This document shows positions 34,895 through 44,552 of a stretch of 64,000 nt of DNA, piece by piece (within the stretch, counting starts at the first letter, position 1; each line of letters begins with the position of its first letter). Made by a program: the position numbers and the translations under genes. Origin of the DNA: Alkalicoccobacillus murimartini (lineage in GTDB: Bacteria; Bacillota; Bacilli; Bacillales; Bacillaceae_D); the NCBI RefSeq assembly GCF_030813245.1, contig NZ_JAUSUA010000001.1, positions 1,054,001-1,118,000 on the forward strand, read 5' to 3'. The notes beneath the pieces are model-generated. The model was not told where the DNA came from. It did not search any database and worked only from the letters and a program-made list of their open reading frames with translations.

Positions 34895-35893
34895 TCAGCT
34901 AGGATGCACGTCTTCGGGAGAATCTAGCACATCCTTAAACAGTCCATATACAAACTGATCAGCCAAGAATGGTTGTAAATCATCCTTCTGTTCTCCAAGC
35001 CCAACAAACTTAACTGGAATGTCTAGCTCACGCTTAATGGCCATGATAATACCACCCTTAGCGGTTCCATCAAGCTTCGTTAATACAATACCTGTCACAT
35101 CGGTTGATTTGCCAAACGTTTTAGCTTGCACCATTGCATTCTGACCAGTCGTGCCATCCAGCACGAGTAACACTTCATGTGGAGCCCCCGGTACTTCACG
35201 TTCAATGACACGTTTGACCTTTTCAAGTTCATTCATGAGATTCACTTTATTCTGCAGTCTTCCTGCCGTGTCACAAAGTAGCACGTCGGCACCACGTGAT
35301 TTCGCTGCCTGAATAGCATCATACATAACAGCTGCTGGGTCTGAACCTGCTTGTTGCTTAATCACATCAGCTCCAACACGTTCGCCCCACACTTCAAGTT
35401 GATCAATGGCTCCCGCACGGAACGTGTCTCCTGCAGCCAGCATCACCTTTTTACCCTCTTGGGTTAAATAATGCGCCATTTTTCCGATAGACGTTGTTTT
35501 GCCTACACCATTCACTCCAACAACTAACACTACTGTTAAGCCATCCGTCTGCAGATTTAATTGTTGAGCTTCCTTTCCTTCATCAAGCATGCCAGCAAGA
35601 ATTTCAGAAATAACAGGCTGAACATCTTTCGTATCCTTAAGGTTACGAAGTCTTACCTCATCCTTAAGCTGATCAATCAGTTCCATTACTGTTGAAACAC
35701 CAACGTCTGAGCTAATTAACAGTTCCTCTAGCTCTTCAAAAAAGTCTTCGTCCACTTTTCGATACTTATATACCAGTTCATTCATGCGGCCTGCAAAGGA
35801 TTCTCTTGTTTTTTCCAGACCACTTTTAAATTTGTCTGTTACTTCATTTGTTTGGTTGGAAATCTTATCTTTTAATTTCTGAAAAAAACTCAT
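34895..35893 (-). CDS. ftsY: Signal recognition particle receptor FtsY
   Basis: FtsY is the membrane-associated receptor for the SRP. The ATG at 35893, with AGGAGGA eight bases upstream, gives 332 residues starting [20 protein letters not shown]; a second ATG two codons earlier is too close to the ribosome site. The GTPase motifs are [18 protein letters not shown] (G1), [33 protein letters not shown] (G3) and [12 protein letters not shown] (G4). It follows smc by 12 bases; the rnc-smc-ftsY cluster is conserved. Confidence 0.98.
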   Translation of the reverse strand: MSFFQKLKDKISNQTNEVTDKFKSGLEKTRESFAGRMNELVYKYRKVDEDFFEELEELLISSDVGVSTVMELIDQLKDEVRLRNLKDTKDVQPVISEILAGMLDEGKEAQQLNLQTDGLTVVLVVGVNGVGKTTSIGKMAHYLTQEGKKVMLAAGDTFRAGAIDQLEVWGERVGADVIKQQAGSDPAAVMYDAIQAAKSRGADVLLCDTAGRLQNKVNLMNELEKVKRVIEREVPGAPHEVLLVLDGTTGQNAMVQAKTFGKSTDVTGIVLTKLDGTAKGGIIMAIKRELDIPVKFVGLGEQKDDLQPFLADQFVYGLFKDVLDSPEDVHPS

Positions 35894-35904
35894 ACTCATT
35901 CCTC

Positions 35905-38900
35905 CTAGCTTTCAATTAATTCTTTTGTCTCTTCCAACTTAACCGAAACTAGCCTAGACACGCCAGATTCTTGCATGGTTACGCCATATAATACATCTGC
36001 TTCTTCCATTGTCCCACTGCGATGAGTAATGACAATAAACTGTGTTGCTTCGGAAAAATCTTTTAGATATTGAGCAAATCGACTAACGTTTGCTTCATCT
36101 AAGGCTGCCTCTACTTCATCCAGTACACAAAACGGTACAGGGCGAACCTTCAGAATAGAGAATAATAACGCTATGGCTGTCAACGCGCGTTCACCACCGG
36201 ATAACAAAGCTAAGTGTTGAAGCTTTTTCCCTGGTGGACGTGCCATAATATCCACTCCTGTTGAGAGTGTGTTGGCTGGGTTCGTTAAAACTAAGTCCGC
36301 TTCTCCACCGCCAAATAACTTCCGGTATACCTCTTGAAAATGACCTCGAACCTGATTAAACGTTGATTCAAATCGTTTGGTCATCTCCTCATCCATCTCG
36401 GCAATTACTTGATGAAGTGTTTCTTTTGCTTCTTGTAAGTCTTGTTGCTGTTCTAGCAAGAAGGAGTATCTTTCATTAACACGTTCGAATTCTTCAATTG
36501 AGCCGATATTTACTGGACCCAATTCTTCAATGGTCAGTTTGACTAACTTTAATCTTGTTTTGGCATCATCAAGCGTTCCAGTTAAAGGATATTGCTTTGT
36601 AGCTGCTTCAAAGGACAATTCATATTCAACTCTAAGCTTCTCTAAACGGTGCTCTAAGTCAACATCTAAACGGTTCATTCTGACGTCGTGATGCTTATAT
36701 TCATCATGAACCAATGCATAGTGACTCTGGTCCTGTTTAAGAGACTGCTCAAGTTCAGCATATTGCCCATCTAATAAAGTACGTTTCTCTTCCAACTGCT
36801 TTAAGTTTATCTGCGCCTGTTCTTTCTCATGCCTAAAGTGAGCAATTTGAGCCGTCAGCTGTTCTTCTCCATTAGAACCTTCATCCATTGTAGACGTGAG
36901 AAGTTCATATTCATCACGTAAGTTTTGCACATCGTTTTGTGAGTCATTCACTTGTTGCTTCGTTCGATCTAATTGCTCACTAACATGCTTCACTCTTTGT
37001 TTGGACTCCGCCTCTGAAATTCGAATACTCACTAATTGCTCCTGAAGCGACTCTTTGGAATGTTGCTGCTTTTTTAATTGTTCCTCAAGCTTTTCAATTT
37101 CACTCTTCCAATCTTCCTGTTTCTGATTGGCTAATGACAGAGATTCAGACAATTGTTCTAATCTAGCATTCATTGTCTGCTGTTCTTTTTCGGCAGCAGC
37201 TTCCTCACGGTCCATGCGCACGTATTGCTGCTCCACATTCACAGATGTTAATTCAAGCTCTCTAACCCTAGAGTGTTTTTCCTGCCACTCAGAGCGTTGA
37301 AGCTGAATCGTTTGCTGTACGTCTTTTAACTCACGACTAAGCTCTGTTCGTTTGTTCTTTTTGTCTTGAATACTTTGTTCAAGCTGATAGACGCTTTTAT
37401 CCAGTTTTTCGGTTTGGGCGGTTAATTCATCCAATTCGCGCTTTCGGCCAACAAGAGAGGATTGCTTCTGTTTCACACTTCCCCCTGTCATAGAGCCACC
37501 AGGATTCACCACATCCCCATCTAAAGTAACCATTCGAAAACGGTGTCCAGTTCGAGCAGCAAGTCTGTTTGCTCCTTGAAGATCTTTAGCGATGACGATA
37601 TGACCAAGCAAATTAGTAAGGGCATTCTCATACGTTTTGTCATAAGTAATCAAATCAGCTGCTACACCAACAAACTGCTCATCATTTGTTAAAAGTTGCA
37701 ACTGTGCCGGAGGAATCGTCCGCGGCTTTATGACAGTCAGAGGCAGAAATGTTGCTCGCCCAAGTCGTCTCTGTTTAAGAAAATGAATTGCATCTCGTGC
37801 ATGTTGCTCATTATGAACAACAATATGTTGAGCGGCTGCCCCCAAAGCCGTTTCAATGGCCAATTCATGTTGTTTGTCAGTTCGAATAAGCTCTGCTACA
37901 GCTCCAGCTATACCTGAGAGAGTGGTTTCTCTCGCTTTAAGAATTTCCTTGACTCCCTGATAAAAACCTGAGAAGTCAGATTCCATTTCACGAACAACTT
38001 CACTTCTCGATTTTGTTTTTTGCAGGATTCGATACGCTTCATACAACTTGGATTCACTTTGTTGGTATTCATCTTCAAGCTTTGTTCGAGCAGCAAGTAA
38101 GTCCTTTTCTTTTTGTTCACATTGATCTAGCTTTTCCTTTATCACTCTTGCTTGCTGTTCAGCCTCTTTTAATTGTGAGACCACTTGATCACGTTGAGTC
38201 ATCGATTGTTTATTTTCTTGCAAAATCCGGTCTCGTTTATGTTTTTGCTGGCGCTTCTGTTCATCCAGATACCGCTGTTCATTTCGAATAGATGCTTGTT
38301 CATTTAGGACTTCAATGTAATCAGCCTTCAATTGTTCCAGCTTTTCCTGCATCCCAGGACCTGTTCCAGACAGACTGTCTTCTAGAGATCGAAGCTGCGC
38401 ACGCCACTTAGAAAGTTCAGCTTTTTCTTTTTGGACTTGTGCCTCTAATTCACTCGCTATGCCCGTCAATTCTTCAACTTTATGATCTTTTTCTTCAATT
38501 TCTTCTTTTAATTGGTCGATGTTATGCACAGCATTCTTTTTACGTTCTTGAAGAATTCCTTTACGACCTTCTTTTTTCTCTAATTCTTCACTCACATTCA
38601 GTCGATGCTCTTGAGCATTCTGTAAAGCTTCCGCCACGGCTTTTGATTCTGTACGACATGTGGCAATGGCTTCTTCAGATTGCTGAATTTTAATGGAGTG
38701 CTTCTCTAACAGACTTTTTAGAGATTCTAGCTTCTCTTTGGCTTGAGTCCAGCGTGAATGAAGATCATCTATCTCAGCAGCGGTAATCGTAATATCTTCA
38801 TTCTTTCGCTTTTTCTCCGCCTCTAAGTATTCCTTCGCAATTGATGCTTGTTCACGCAAAGGCTCAACTTGTGACTCGAGTTCATGCAGAATGTCTTCTA

Positions 38901-39471
38901 CTCGATTCACATTCTCCTGTGTTTCATTTAATCGCTTTTCAGCCTGGATTTTTCTCGTTTTATATTTTAAAACTCCAGCAGCCTCTTCAAAAATCAACCG
39001 ACGATCTTCGGATTTACTACTTAGTATTTCTTCTATTTTACCTTGGCCAATAATGGAATACGCTTCTCTTCCAAGTCCTGAGTCTAGAAATAACTCCACA
39101 ATATCTTTTAATCGACATGGCTGTTTGTTTAAAAGATATTCACTATCTCCAGAACGATAGACACGTCTCGTTACACTCACTTCACTAAAGTCGATATTTA
39201 AATGTTGGTCTTCATTATCTAGAATTAAACTAACCTCGGCTACATTTACCGATTTACGTGAATCACTTCCCGCGAAAATGATATCCTCCATCTTGGAGCC
39301 ACGTAATGATTTCGCAGACTGTTCACCCAGCACCCAACGAATGCTGTCCGATATATTACTTTTTCCACTTCCATTTGGCCCAACAACTGCTGTGACACCT
39401 GGCACAAATTCGACATTTACTTGTTCTGCAAAGGACTTAAATCCTTTGACTTCCAACCGTTTGAGGAACAT
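35905..39471 (-). CDS. smc: Chromosome partition protein SMC
   Basis: SMC forms the condensin complex with ScpA and ScpB for chromosome organisation. The 1188-residue length matches B. subtilis (1186). The head has Walker A GPNGSGKSNISDSIRWVLGEQ, a C-terminal signature LSGGERALTAIALLF and Walker B CVLDEVEAALDEANV. Two long coiled coils (about 170-500 and 680-1000) flank the hinge (about 500-670), which contains GNPGGSMTGG-type sequence (VNPGGSMTGGS). It begins 140 bases upstream of a plus-strand DUF1128 gene. Confidence 0.98.
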   Translation of the reverse strand: MFLKRLEVKGFKSFAEQVNVEFVPGVTAVVGPNGSGKSNISDSIRWVLGEQSAKSLRGSKMEDIIFAGSDSRKSVNVAEVSLILDNEDQHLNIDFSEVSVTRRVYRSGDSEYLLNKQPCRLKDIVELFLDSGLGREAYSIIGQGKIEEILSSKSEDRRLIFEEAAGVLKYKTRKIQAEKRLNETQENVNRVEDILHELESQVEPLREQASIAKEYLEAEKKRKNEDITITAAEIDDLHSRWTQAKEKLESLKSLLEKHSIKIQQSEEAIATCRTESKAVAEALQNAQEHRLNVSEELEKKEGRKGILQERKKNAVHNIDQLKEEIEEKDHKVEELTGIASELEAQVQKEKAELSKWRAQLRSLEDSLSGTGPGMQEKLEQLKADYIEVLNEQASIRNEQRYLDEQKRQQKHKRDRILQENKQSMTQRDQVVSQLKEAEQQARVIKEKLDQCEQKEKDLLAARTKLEDEYQQSESKLYEAYRILQKTKSRSEVVREMESDFSGFYQGVKEILKARETTLSGIAGAVAELIRTDKQHELAIETALGAAAQHIVVHNEQHARDAIHFLKQRRLGRATFLPLTVIKPRTIPPAQLQLLTNDEQFVGVAADLITYDKTYENALTNLLGHIVIAKDLQGANRLAARTGHRFRMVTLDGDVVNPGGSMTGGSVKQKQSSLVGRKRELDELTAQTEKLDKSVYQLEQSIQDKKNKRTELSRELKDVQQTIQLQRSEWQEKHSRVRELELTSVNVEQQYVRMDREEAAAEKEQQTMNARLEQLSESLSLANQKQEDWKSEIEKLEEQLKKQQHSKESLQEQLVSIRISEAESKQRVKHVSEQLDRTKQQVNDSQNDVQNLRDEYELLTSTMDEGSNGEEQLTAQIAHFRHEKEQAQINLKQLEEKRTLLDGQYAELEQSLKQDQSHYALVHDEYKHHDVRMNRLDVDLEHRLEKLRVEYELSFEAATKQYPLTGTLDDAKTRLKLVKLTIEELGPVNIGSIEEFERVNERYSFLLEQQQDLQEAKETLHQVIAEMDEEMTKRFESTFNQVRGHFQEVYRKLFGGGEADLVLTNPANTLSTGVDIMARPPGKKLQHLALLSGGERALTAIALLFSILKVRPVPFCVLDEVEAALDEANVSRFAQYLKDFSEATQFIVITHRSGTMEEADVLYGVTMQESGVSRLVSVKLEETKELIES

Positions 39472-39613
39472 CTATTCCCTCCTTGCTCCGAGATCTTTTA
39501 TAATAGTTTAGCACGTGCAGTCTACCCCACATCACAGTTTACTAAAGGATAAGACAAACCCGGTATGAGTATGATAGGATAAGTTCTATGTAAAGTAAAA
39601 AAGGAGGTCCACA

Positions 39614-39838
39614 ATGGACTTAACAGCTAATTCAACTGAAAATATGAACTATATGCTAAAACAAATTGAAACCAAACTACAAACGGTAAATGCAGGAGCA
39701 TTAAACGCTGAGAAGTTTGATTCATCTAAGTATGATGAGATTCGTGATATTTATGAATGGGTTCAAAAACAAGCATCGGTTTCCGTTAGAGAAATGGAAG
39801 CCATTGTTTCAGAACTTGGCCAACTGCGAAAGTCATGA
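39614..39838 (+). CDS. DUF1128 family protein (YfkK-like)
   Basis: The 74-residue product MDLTANSTENMNYMLKQIET..., with LKQIETKLQTVNAGALNAEKFD and YDEIRDIYEWVQKQASVSVREMEAIVSELGQL, matches the small DUF1128 family; B. subtilis YfkK is the homologue I recall. A strong AAGGAGG ribosome site lies seven bases upstream. It is alone on the plus strand between smc and rnc and has its own terminator. Function unknown; mostly helical and soluble. Confidence 0.9.
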   Translation: MDLTANSTENMNYMLKQIETKLQTVNAGALNAEKFDSSKYDEIRDIYEWVQKQASVSVREMEAIVSELGQLRKS

Positions 39839-39844
39839 CCATGT

Positions 39845-39879
39845 AAAAAAGGCTGTTGTCAAATCCGACAGCCTTTTTT
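39845..39879. terminator. Bidirectional terminator between the DUF1128 gene and rnc
   Basis: AAAAAAGGCTGT pairs with ACAGCCTTTTTT around an 11-base loop. A and T runs on both sides suit both the plus-strand gene that ends at 39838 and the minus-strand rnc that ends at 39903. Confidence 0.88.
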
Positions 39880-39902
39880 ACATACAGTCAAACGGATTCG
39901 TA

Positions 39903-40694
39903 TTACACGTTTCCTACATCAGCTTTCAGCGATACTAATGCCTGTTTTGCTGCTAGCTGTTCTGCTTCCTTCTTGGATCGGCCAATCCCATCCCCGAGGC
40001 TTGTTCCGTTTAATTGTACCTCGGAAACAAACTCACGGTCATGAGCAGGACCTCTTTCCTGCACAATAACGTATTGCAACAAACCAAGCCCGTCACGTTG
40101 TACAAACTCTTGAAGTTGGCTTTTGAAATCCATTTTATGCGAAAAAGCACCCTCGTTTATCTTTGGATACATCGTTTGACTCAGAAACAGATAGACTGCG
40201 TCTAGGCCTTGATCAAGATACAACGCCCCGATAAATCCCTCAAATACATCTGCCAGTAAAGCAGGACGAACACGCCCCCCAGTTACCTCTTCACCTTTCC
40301 CTAATAGCACAAGTTTCCCGAAGTTAAGCTCACTCGCAAATCGAGCAAGTGATGGTTCACAAACAATAGACGCACGAAGCTTTGTCATATCGCCTTCACT
40401 CATATTTGTGTACTTTTTATAGAGATATTGTGAAACGGCAAGCTCTAGCACAGCATCCCCAAGGAATTCGAGTCGCTCATTATCCGTCGATGCATATAAG
40501 CGATGCTCATTCACATAAGATGAATGGGTAAAAGCCTGAATCAACAACTTGCGGTTTTCGAATGTTAATCCGGTGCGGACAAGCAGGTCATCAAATTGAC
40601 GCTTTTGTTCTTCAGACAAAACAAGACGACGTCCACCGCCCTTTTTGTCATAGTGATTTCTAGATCTACGATATGGTTTTGATTGATGTGACAT
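39903..40694 (-). CDS. rnc: Ribonuclease III
   Basis: RNase III cleaves double-stranded RNA in rRNA maturation and mRNA turnover. The ATG at 40694 (GGAGGTC upstream) gives 263 residues with a basic N-terminal tail. The catalytic signature [21 protein letters not shown], the second acidic site in [15 protein letters not shown], and a C-terminal dsRNA-binding domain ([12 protein letters not shown] to [16 protein letters not shown]) are seen. It lies between acpP and smc as usual, but a plus-strand gene has been inserted before smc. Confidence 0.98.
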   Translation of the reverse strand: MSHQSKPYRRSRNHYDKKGGGRRLVLSEEQKRQFDDLLVRTGLTFENRKLLIQAFTHSSYVNEHRLYASTDNERLEFLGDAVLELAVSQYLYKKYTNMSEGDMTKLRASIVCEPSLARFASELNFGKLVLLGKGEEVTGGRVRPALLADVFEGFIGALYLDQGLDAVYLFLSQTMYPKINEGAFSHKMDFKSQLQEFVQRDGLGLLQYVIVQERGPAHDREFVSEVQLNGTSLGDGIGRSKKEAEQLAAKQALVSLKADVGNV

Positions 40695-40796
40695 GTTGAC
40701 CTCCAACACGGATAGTAAGCTTACACATTAAATTGTATCAAAGTTTTAGCAAAAAGCTATGTAAAAGTTAACAAAAATCATCTGATAATAAACAGC

Positions 40797-40827
40797 AAAT
40801 CCCACATGGCAGCGCCACATGGGATTT
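40797..40827 (-). terminator. Terminator after acpP
   Basis: A perfect 14-base inverted repeat (AAATCCCACATGGC and GCCACATGGGATTT) with a 3-base loop lies seven bases past the acpP stop. The following minus-strand sequence is T-rich but interrupted (GCTGTTTATT). Confidence 0.75.
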
Positions 40828-40833
40828 AAATAA

Positions 40834-41067
40834 TTACTGCTGGCTGTCTATGTAAGTAATGACGTCTCCAACAGTTGCAATTTTTTCTGCTTCTTCATCA
40901 GAAATTTCAATGTCAAATTCGTCTTCAAGTTCCATAACCAGTTCCACCACATCTAGTGAATCTGCTCCTAGATCATCTTTAAAAGATGCCTCAGGTTTAA
41001 CTTGCGCCTCTTCAATATCAAGACGATCGACAACGATTTTTGTTACACGTGAAAGTGTATCTGCCAT
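40834..41067 (-). CDS. acpP: Acyl carrier protein
   Basis: ACP carries the growing acyl chain in fatty acid synthesis. The ATG at 41067 gives 77 residues, [20 protein letters not shown]; an ATG two codons earlier is too close to AGGAGGTG. The phosphopantetheine site Ser is in [19 protein letters not shown]. The product is strongly acidic, as typical. A consensus SigA promoter lies just upstream and a strong hairpin just downstream, which fits a very highly expressed single-gene transcript. Confidence 0.98.
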   Translation of the reverse strand: MADTLSRVTKIVVDRLDIEEAQVKPEASFKDDLGADSLDVVELVMELEDEFDIEISDEEAEKIATVGDVITYIDSQQ

Positions 41068-41114
41068 ATTCATTCACCTCCTCTCAAGAAAGCTTGGTTT
41101 GCTTAGCTAGATGA

Positions 41115-41143
41115 ATTCTAACGGCAATTGTTGGTGCTGTCAA
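41115..41143 (-). promoter_or_regulatory. acpP promoter
   Basis: The minus strand has TTGACA (41138-41143), exactly 17 bases, then TAGAAT (41115-41120): eleven of twelve consensus bases with ideal spacing. It lies in the fabG-acpP spacer. It would give acpP transcription on top of read-through from the fapR operon. No FapR operator is visible at this site. Confidence 0.8.
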
Positions 41144-41168
41144 GATGCACTTTGACATACCAGCTGTT

Positions 41169-41912
41169 TTACGGCATAACTAACCCGCCATCGACATGTA
41201 ACGTCTGTCCAGTCATATAGTCTGCGTCACTACTTGCCAAAAATCTTACAACGGATGCCACTTGTTTGGCTGAGCCAAATGAACCAAGAGGTATTTGAGT
41301 CAGATACTGATCCTTCACTTCTTCAGTTAGCACTTCCGTCATATCACTTTCAATGAATCCTGGCGCAATAGCATTGACGTGTATATTTCGATTAGCAAGT
41401 TCTTTTGCCATTGATTTTGTTAAACCAATCACTCCAGCTTTGGCAGCCACATAGTTTGCCTGCCCAGGGTTACCCATAACGGCAACTACTGAGGAAACGT
41501 TGATGATTCGTCCATAACGCTGTTTCATCATTTGTCGAGCGACTGTTTTGGCACAGTTAAAGACACCTTTTAAATTGGTGTTTATTACGGCATCCCAGTC
41601 ATCTTCTTTCATTCGAATTAATAGATTATCACGTGTGATACCCGCGTTATTCACTAGGATATCAACTCGTCCAAATGCTTCAATTGTTTGTTTGATTAAA
41701 GACTTTACTTCATCAGCATCTGCAACGTCGGCCTGAACAGCCAATGCGTCTCCACCGATGTCTTTAATATCTTGAACCACTTGTTCTGCTCGTTGTTGGC
41801 TACCGGCATAATTCACAACGACCTTGGCCCCTTTTTCAGCCAATTCCATAGCAATTGCTTGCCCTAGCCCTCTAGAAGCTCCTGTTACAATCGCCACTTG
41901 ATTCTGTAACAT
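41169..41912 (-). CDS. fabG: 3-oxoacyl-ACP reductase FabG
   Basis: FabG reduces 3-oxoacyl-ACP with NADPH in fatty acid elongation. The 247-residue short-chain dehydrogenase has the cofactor loop [20 protein letters not shown], the NNAGITRDN segment, Ser in [15 protein letters not shown], and the Tyr-x-x-x-Lys pair in YVAAKAG. The end [15 protein letters not shown] is typical. Its start codon shares a base with the fabD stop, so the two are translationally coupled. Confidence 0.98.
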   Translation of the reverse strand: MLQNQVAIVTGASRGLGQAIAMELAEKGAKVVVNYAGSQQRAEQVVQDIKDIGGDALAVQADVADADEVKSLIKQTIEAFGRVDILVNNAGITRDNLLIRMKEDDWDAVINTNLKGVFNCAKTVARQMMKQRYGRIINVSSVVAVMGNPGQANYVAAKAGVIGLTKSMAKELANRNIHVNAIAPGFIESDMTEVLTEEVKDQYLTQIPLGSFGSAKQVASVVRFLASSDADYMTGQTLHVDGGLVMP

Positions 41913-42859
41913 TATTCTGCCCCCTCTTTCATTTTCTTAACAACTTCGGTTACACTCTCACGATCGGAAACAGCAAAAGCCGAAACATTTCGGTTAATCT
42001 TCCGCATTAATCCAGTTAATACATTGCCTGAACCAATTTCGATAAACGTATCAACACCAAGATCAATAAGACGGTTGATTGTCTCTTCCCATCTTACAGA
42101 GGAATAGACCTGTTCCACCAATTGTTGACGAATCACTTCTCCATCAGTTGTTTCAGTTGCTGATACATTTGCAATAACCGGTACACTACTATCTTCAATC
42201 GTTTGATCGTGAAGTAATGCTGCTAGCTTTTCAGCGGCTGGCTTCATTAGACTAGAATGAAAGGGACCACTAACCTGAAGTGGAAGAACCCGTTTAGCTC
42301 CTGCATCCTTCGCCAGAGCTCCTGCCATCTCTACACCTTTAGCCGTACCTGAAATCACAATCTGTCCAGGACAGTTCAAATTCGCCAGCTCAGCTACTTC
42401 TCCAGACTCTGCAACACGTGTTTGAATCTCGCGTAGGCTATTTGCATCAAGTCCAAGTACGGCAGCCATCGATCCTTCACCAAATGGGACAGCTTCCTCC
42501 ATAAATAAACCTCGGCTCCGCACAGAACGCAAAGCGGTTTCGTAGGACATCGCACCTGCCGCAGCTAACGCACTGTATTCGCCAAGACTATGACCTGCCA
42601 CATAATCTGGTTCGACCCCTGCTTCTTTCACTAGTTCAAGTACAGCTAAACTCATTGTAACTAAAGCGGGCTGTGTGTTTTCTGTCCGTCTAAGAACTTC
42701 GTCCGGACCTTCTTTCATGACTGCAGATAAAGAAAATTCTAGCGTCTGATCTGCAAGTTCAAATACTTGACGACATGAAGGTTCCGATTCGATCAAATCG
42801 GCTCCCATACCTACCTTTTGAGAACCTTGTCCCGGAAATAAAAAAGCCACTTTTCCCAT
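41912..42859 (-). CDS. fabD: Malonyl-CoA:ACP transacylase FabD
   Basis: FabD loads malonyl groups on ACP. The 315-residue product has [17 protein letters not shown], the catalytic Ser in [15 protein letters not shown], and the catalytic His in [18 protein letters not shown]. It follows plsX by one base and overlaps fabG by one base in the FapR-controlled operon. Confidence 0.98.
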   Translation of the reverse strand: MGKVAFLFPGQGSQKVGMGADLIESEPSCRQVFELADQTLEFSLSAVMKEGPDEVLRRTENTQPALVTMSLAVLELVKEAGVEPDYVAGHSLGEYSALAAAGAMSYETALRSVRSRGLFMEEAVPFGEGSMAAVLGLDANSLREIQTRVAESGEVAELANLNCPGQIVISGTAKGVEMAGALAKDAGAKRVLPLQVSGPFHSSLMKPAAEKLAALLHDQTIEDSSVPVIANVSATETTDGEVIRQQLVEQVYSSVRWEETINRLIDLGVDTFIEIGSGNVLTGLMRKINRNVSAFAVSDRESVTEVVKKMKEGAE

Positions 42860-42860
42860 A

Positions 42861-43871
42861 TTACTCTCCCTTTTCTTCCTGGTATTGAGGCATTTTCGAC
42901 AACTCCGCTTTTACAAGCGCTGCCACCTGCTGATCAACCATTAGTTTTGCTTGACGGATCGCATGAAACATGGCCGTCTCGTCCGATGATCCGTGTGCCT
43001 TTATAACAGGCGCCTTTAATCCAAATAATCCAGCTCCGCCGTATTCAGAGTAACTCATCTTTGTTTTAATATCGCGAAAGCTTGGCTTTAAAACTCCAGC
43101 AGCCAGCTTAGTTTTAACTGATTTTGTTAATTCCTTTTTAATTAGTCCAAATAATGAAGCAGCCGTGCCTTCTATCGTTTTCAAGACTAAGTTTCCAGAA
43201 AAGCCATCACAAACTACAACATCGGCTACGCCATCTAACAAGTCACGTGCCTCCACATTGCCAATAAAATTCAGATGGGACTCTTCAAGTAATGGATACG
43301 TAGCTTTAATCAGCTCGTTTCCTTTGCCACTTTCAGTCCCAACATTTAAGAGACCTACTCGAGGATTATGAACTTTCTTGACTAACTGCATATACGTACT
43401 GCCGATGATGGCATGCTGAAGTAGATGTTGGGGTTTAGCATCCATATTCGCACCAACGTCTAATAAGAGAAACCCCTTACCATCCATTGTCGGTAACATC
43501 GGTGCAAGAGCTGGGCGATCCACGCCTTTTATTCTGCCGACATGTAATAATCCAGCCGTCATTAAAGCCCCTGTGTTACCGGAAGAAATACAGGCATCTG
43601 CTCTTCCTTCTTTTACTTCGCGCACTGCAAGAACCATAGACGCATCCTTTTTTCTACGCACTGCATGAGTCGGTTTATCGGTATCTTCAATTTTTTCTGT
43701 TGTATGTATGATTGAAATTCGTTCATCATTTGTAAGAAGAGCACGGATCGCCTCTTCATCTCCAATAAGCGTAATCTCAAGTTCACTAAATTCCTGAATG
43801 GCCTTCATTGCCCCTTCAGTTTGTGCCTTTGGAGCATGATCTCCCCCCATGGCGTCTAGAGCGATTTTCAC
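42861..43871 (-). CDS. plsX: Phosphate acyltransferase PlsX
   Basis: PlsX makes acyl-phosphate from acyl-ACP, the first step of phospholipid synthesis in Gram-positive bacteria. The 336-residue product begins [20 protein letters not shown] and contains [56 protein letters not shown] and [23 protein letters not shown]. It starts 19 bases after fapR. Confidence 0.98.
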   Translation of the reverse strand: MKIALDAMGGDHAPKAQTEGAMKAIQEFSELEITLIGDEEAIRALLTNDERISIIHTTEKIEDTDKPTHAVRRKKDASMVLAVREVKEGRADACISSGNTGALMTAGLLHVGRIKGVDRPALAPMLPTMDGKGFLLLDVGANMDAKPQHLLQHAIIGSTYMQLVKKVHNPRVGLLNVGTESGKGNELIKATYPLLEESHLNFIGNVEARDLLDGVADVVVCDGFSGNLVLKTIEGTAASLFGLIKKELTKSVKTKLAAGVLKPSFRDIKTKMSYSEYGGAGLFGLKAPVIKAHGSSDETAMFHAIRQAKLMVDQQVAALVKAELSKMPQYQEEKGE

Positions 43872-43890
43872 TTGTCTTCCTCCTCGGTAT

Positions 43891-44457
43891 TCAAGCTAAG
43901 CTCTTTGGGCTTGAACGGTACATAATAAATTCACCTGAGAACACTTTTTCCTTCTCAACATAACTTTCTACTGATACGGTGGTTCGTTCTTTTTCGATTC
44001 GATTAACCGTTGCTTTTGCAACAACTCGTTCTCCCGTCCTAACTTGACGTTTAAACCGAATGGTTGCTTTGGCTGTTAGGGCAAGTTCGTCATTAATGAC
44101 TGCAACAGCAAGTGAGTTAGCTTGCGCAAACAAATAATGCCCTCGCGCAATCCCCGACTTGCTAAACACCTCTTCTGTGCTAACTTCAAAGATAGAGATT
44201 GCTCGCTCATCTAGCTGTAAATCAATAATCTCACCAAATACCTCTTCAGCGGAGATCGAACGGAGTTCATCTAGCTGCAGCTCTGCTACTCCCTTAATTC
44301 TCTCCCGTAGCTCAGGGATGGACAGCTCCATTCGATCTAGACGAATGGTTTGAATACTTACCTCAAAATGAGCGGCAAGCTCTTCATCCGTCATGAATGG
44401 TTGTTGCTGCAAGGTATCCTGAAGAAGGGCTTGCCTATCCTTTTTTTTACGTCGCAT
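43891..44457 (-). CDS. fapR: Transcription factor FapR, fatty acid biosynthesis repressor
   Basis: FapR represses fatty acid and phospholipid genes and is released by malonyl-CoA. The 188-residue product has an N-terminal DeoR-like HTH ([38 protein letters not shown]) and a C-terminal hot-dog thioesterase-like ligand domain (about 70-188; [41 protein letters not shown]). It heads fapR-plsX-fabD-fabG. A FapR operator lies on its own promoter, so it is autoregulated. Confidence 0.97.
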   Translation of the reverse strand: MRRKKKDRQALLQDTLQQQPFMTDEELAAHFEVSIQTIRLDRMELSIPELRERIKGVAELQLDELRSISAEEVFGEIIDLQLDERAISIFEVSTEEVFSKSGIARGHYLFAQANSLAVAVINDELALTAKATIRFKRQVRTGERVVAKATVNRIEKERTTVSVESYVEKEKVFSGEFIMYRSSPKSLA

Positions 44458-44497
44458 TCTTAGCTGTCCTCCTTCGGTACTCCCACCAAAATCAACT

Positions 44498-44516
44498 CTT
44501 ATGACTAGGTACTAAG
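44498..44516 (-). promoter_or_regulatory. FapR operator
   Basis: The minus strand reads CTTAGTACCTAGTCATAAG, an imperfect palindrome that closely follows the Bacillus FapR box (TTAGTACC.. G.. .TAAT type). It starts a few bases downstream of the -10 and overlaps the expected transcription start, where FapR binding would block transcription. Confidence 0.85.
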
Positions 44517-44519
44517 ACT

Positions 44520-44549
44520 AGTATAAACATGATCTGATGAATATTTCAA
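44520..44549 (-). promoter_or_regulatory. Promoter of the fapR-plsX-fabD-fabG operon
   Basis: TTGAAA (44544-44549), an 18-base spacer and TATACT (44520-44525) give good SigA matches in the recG-fapR spacer. The FapR operator follows the -10 after three bases. Confidence 0.75.
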
Positions 44550-44552
44550 CCG

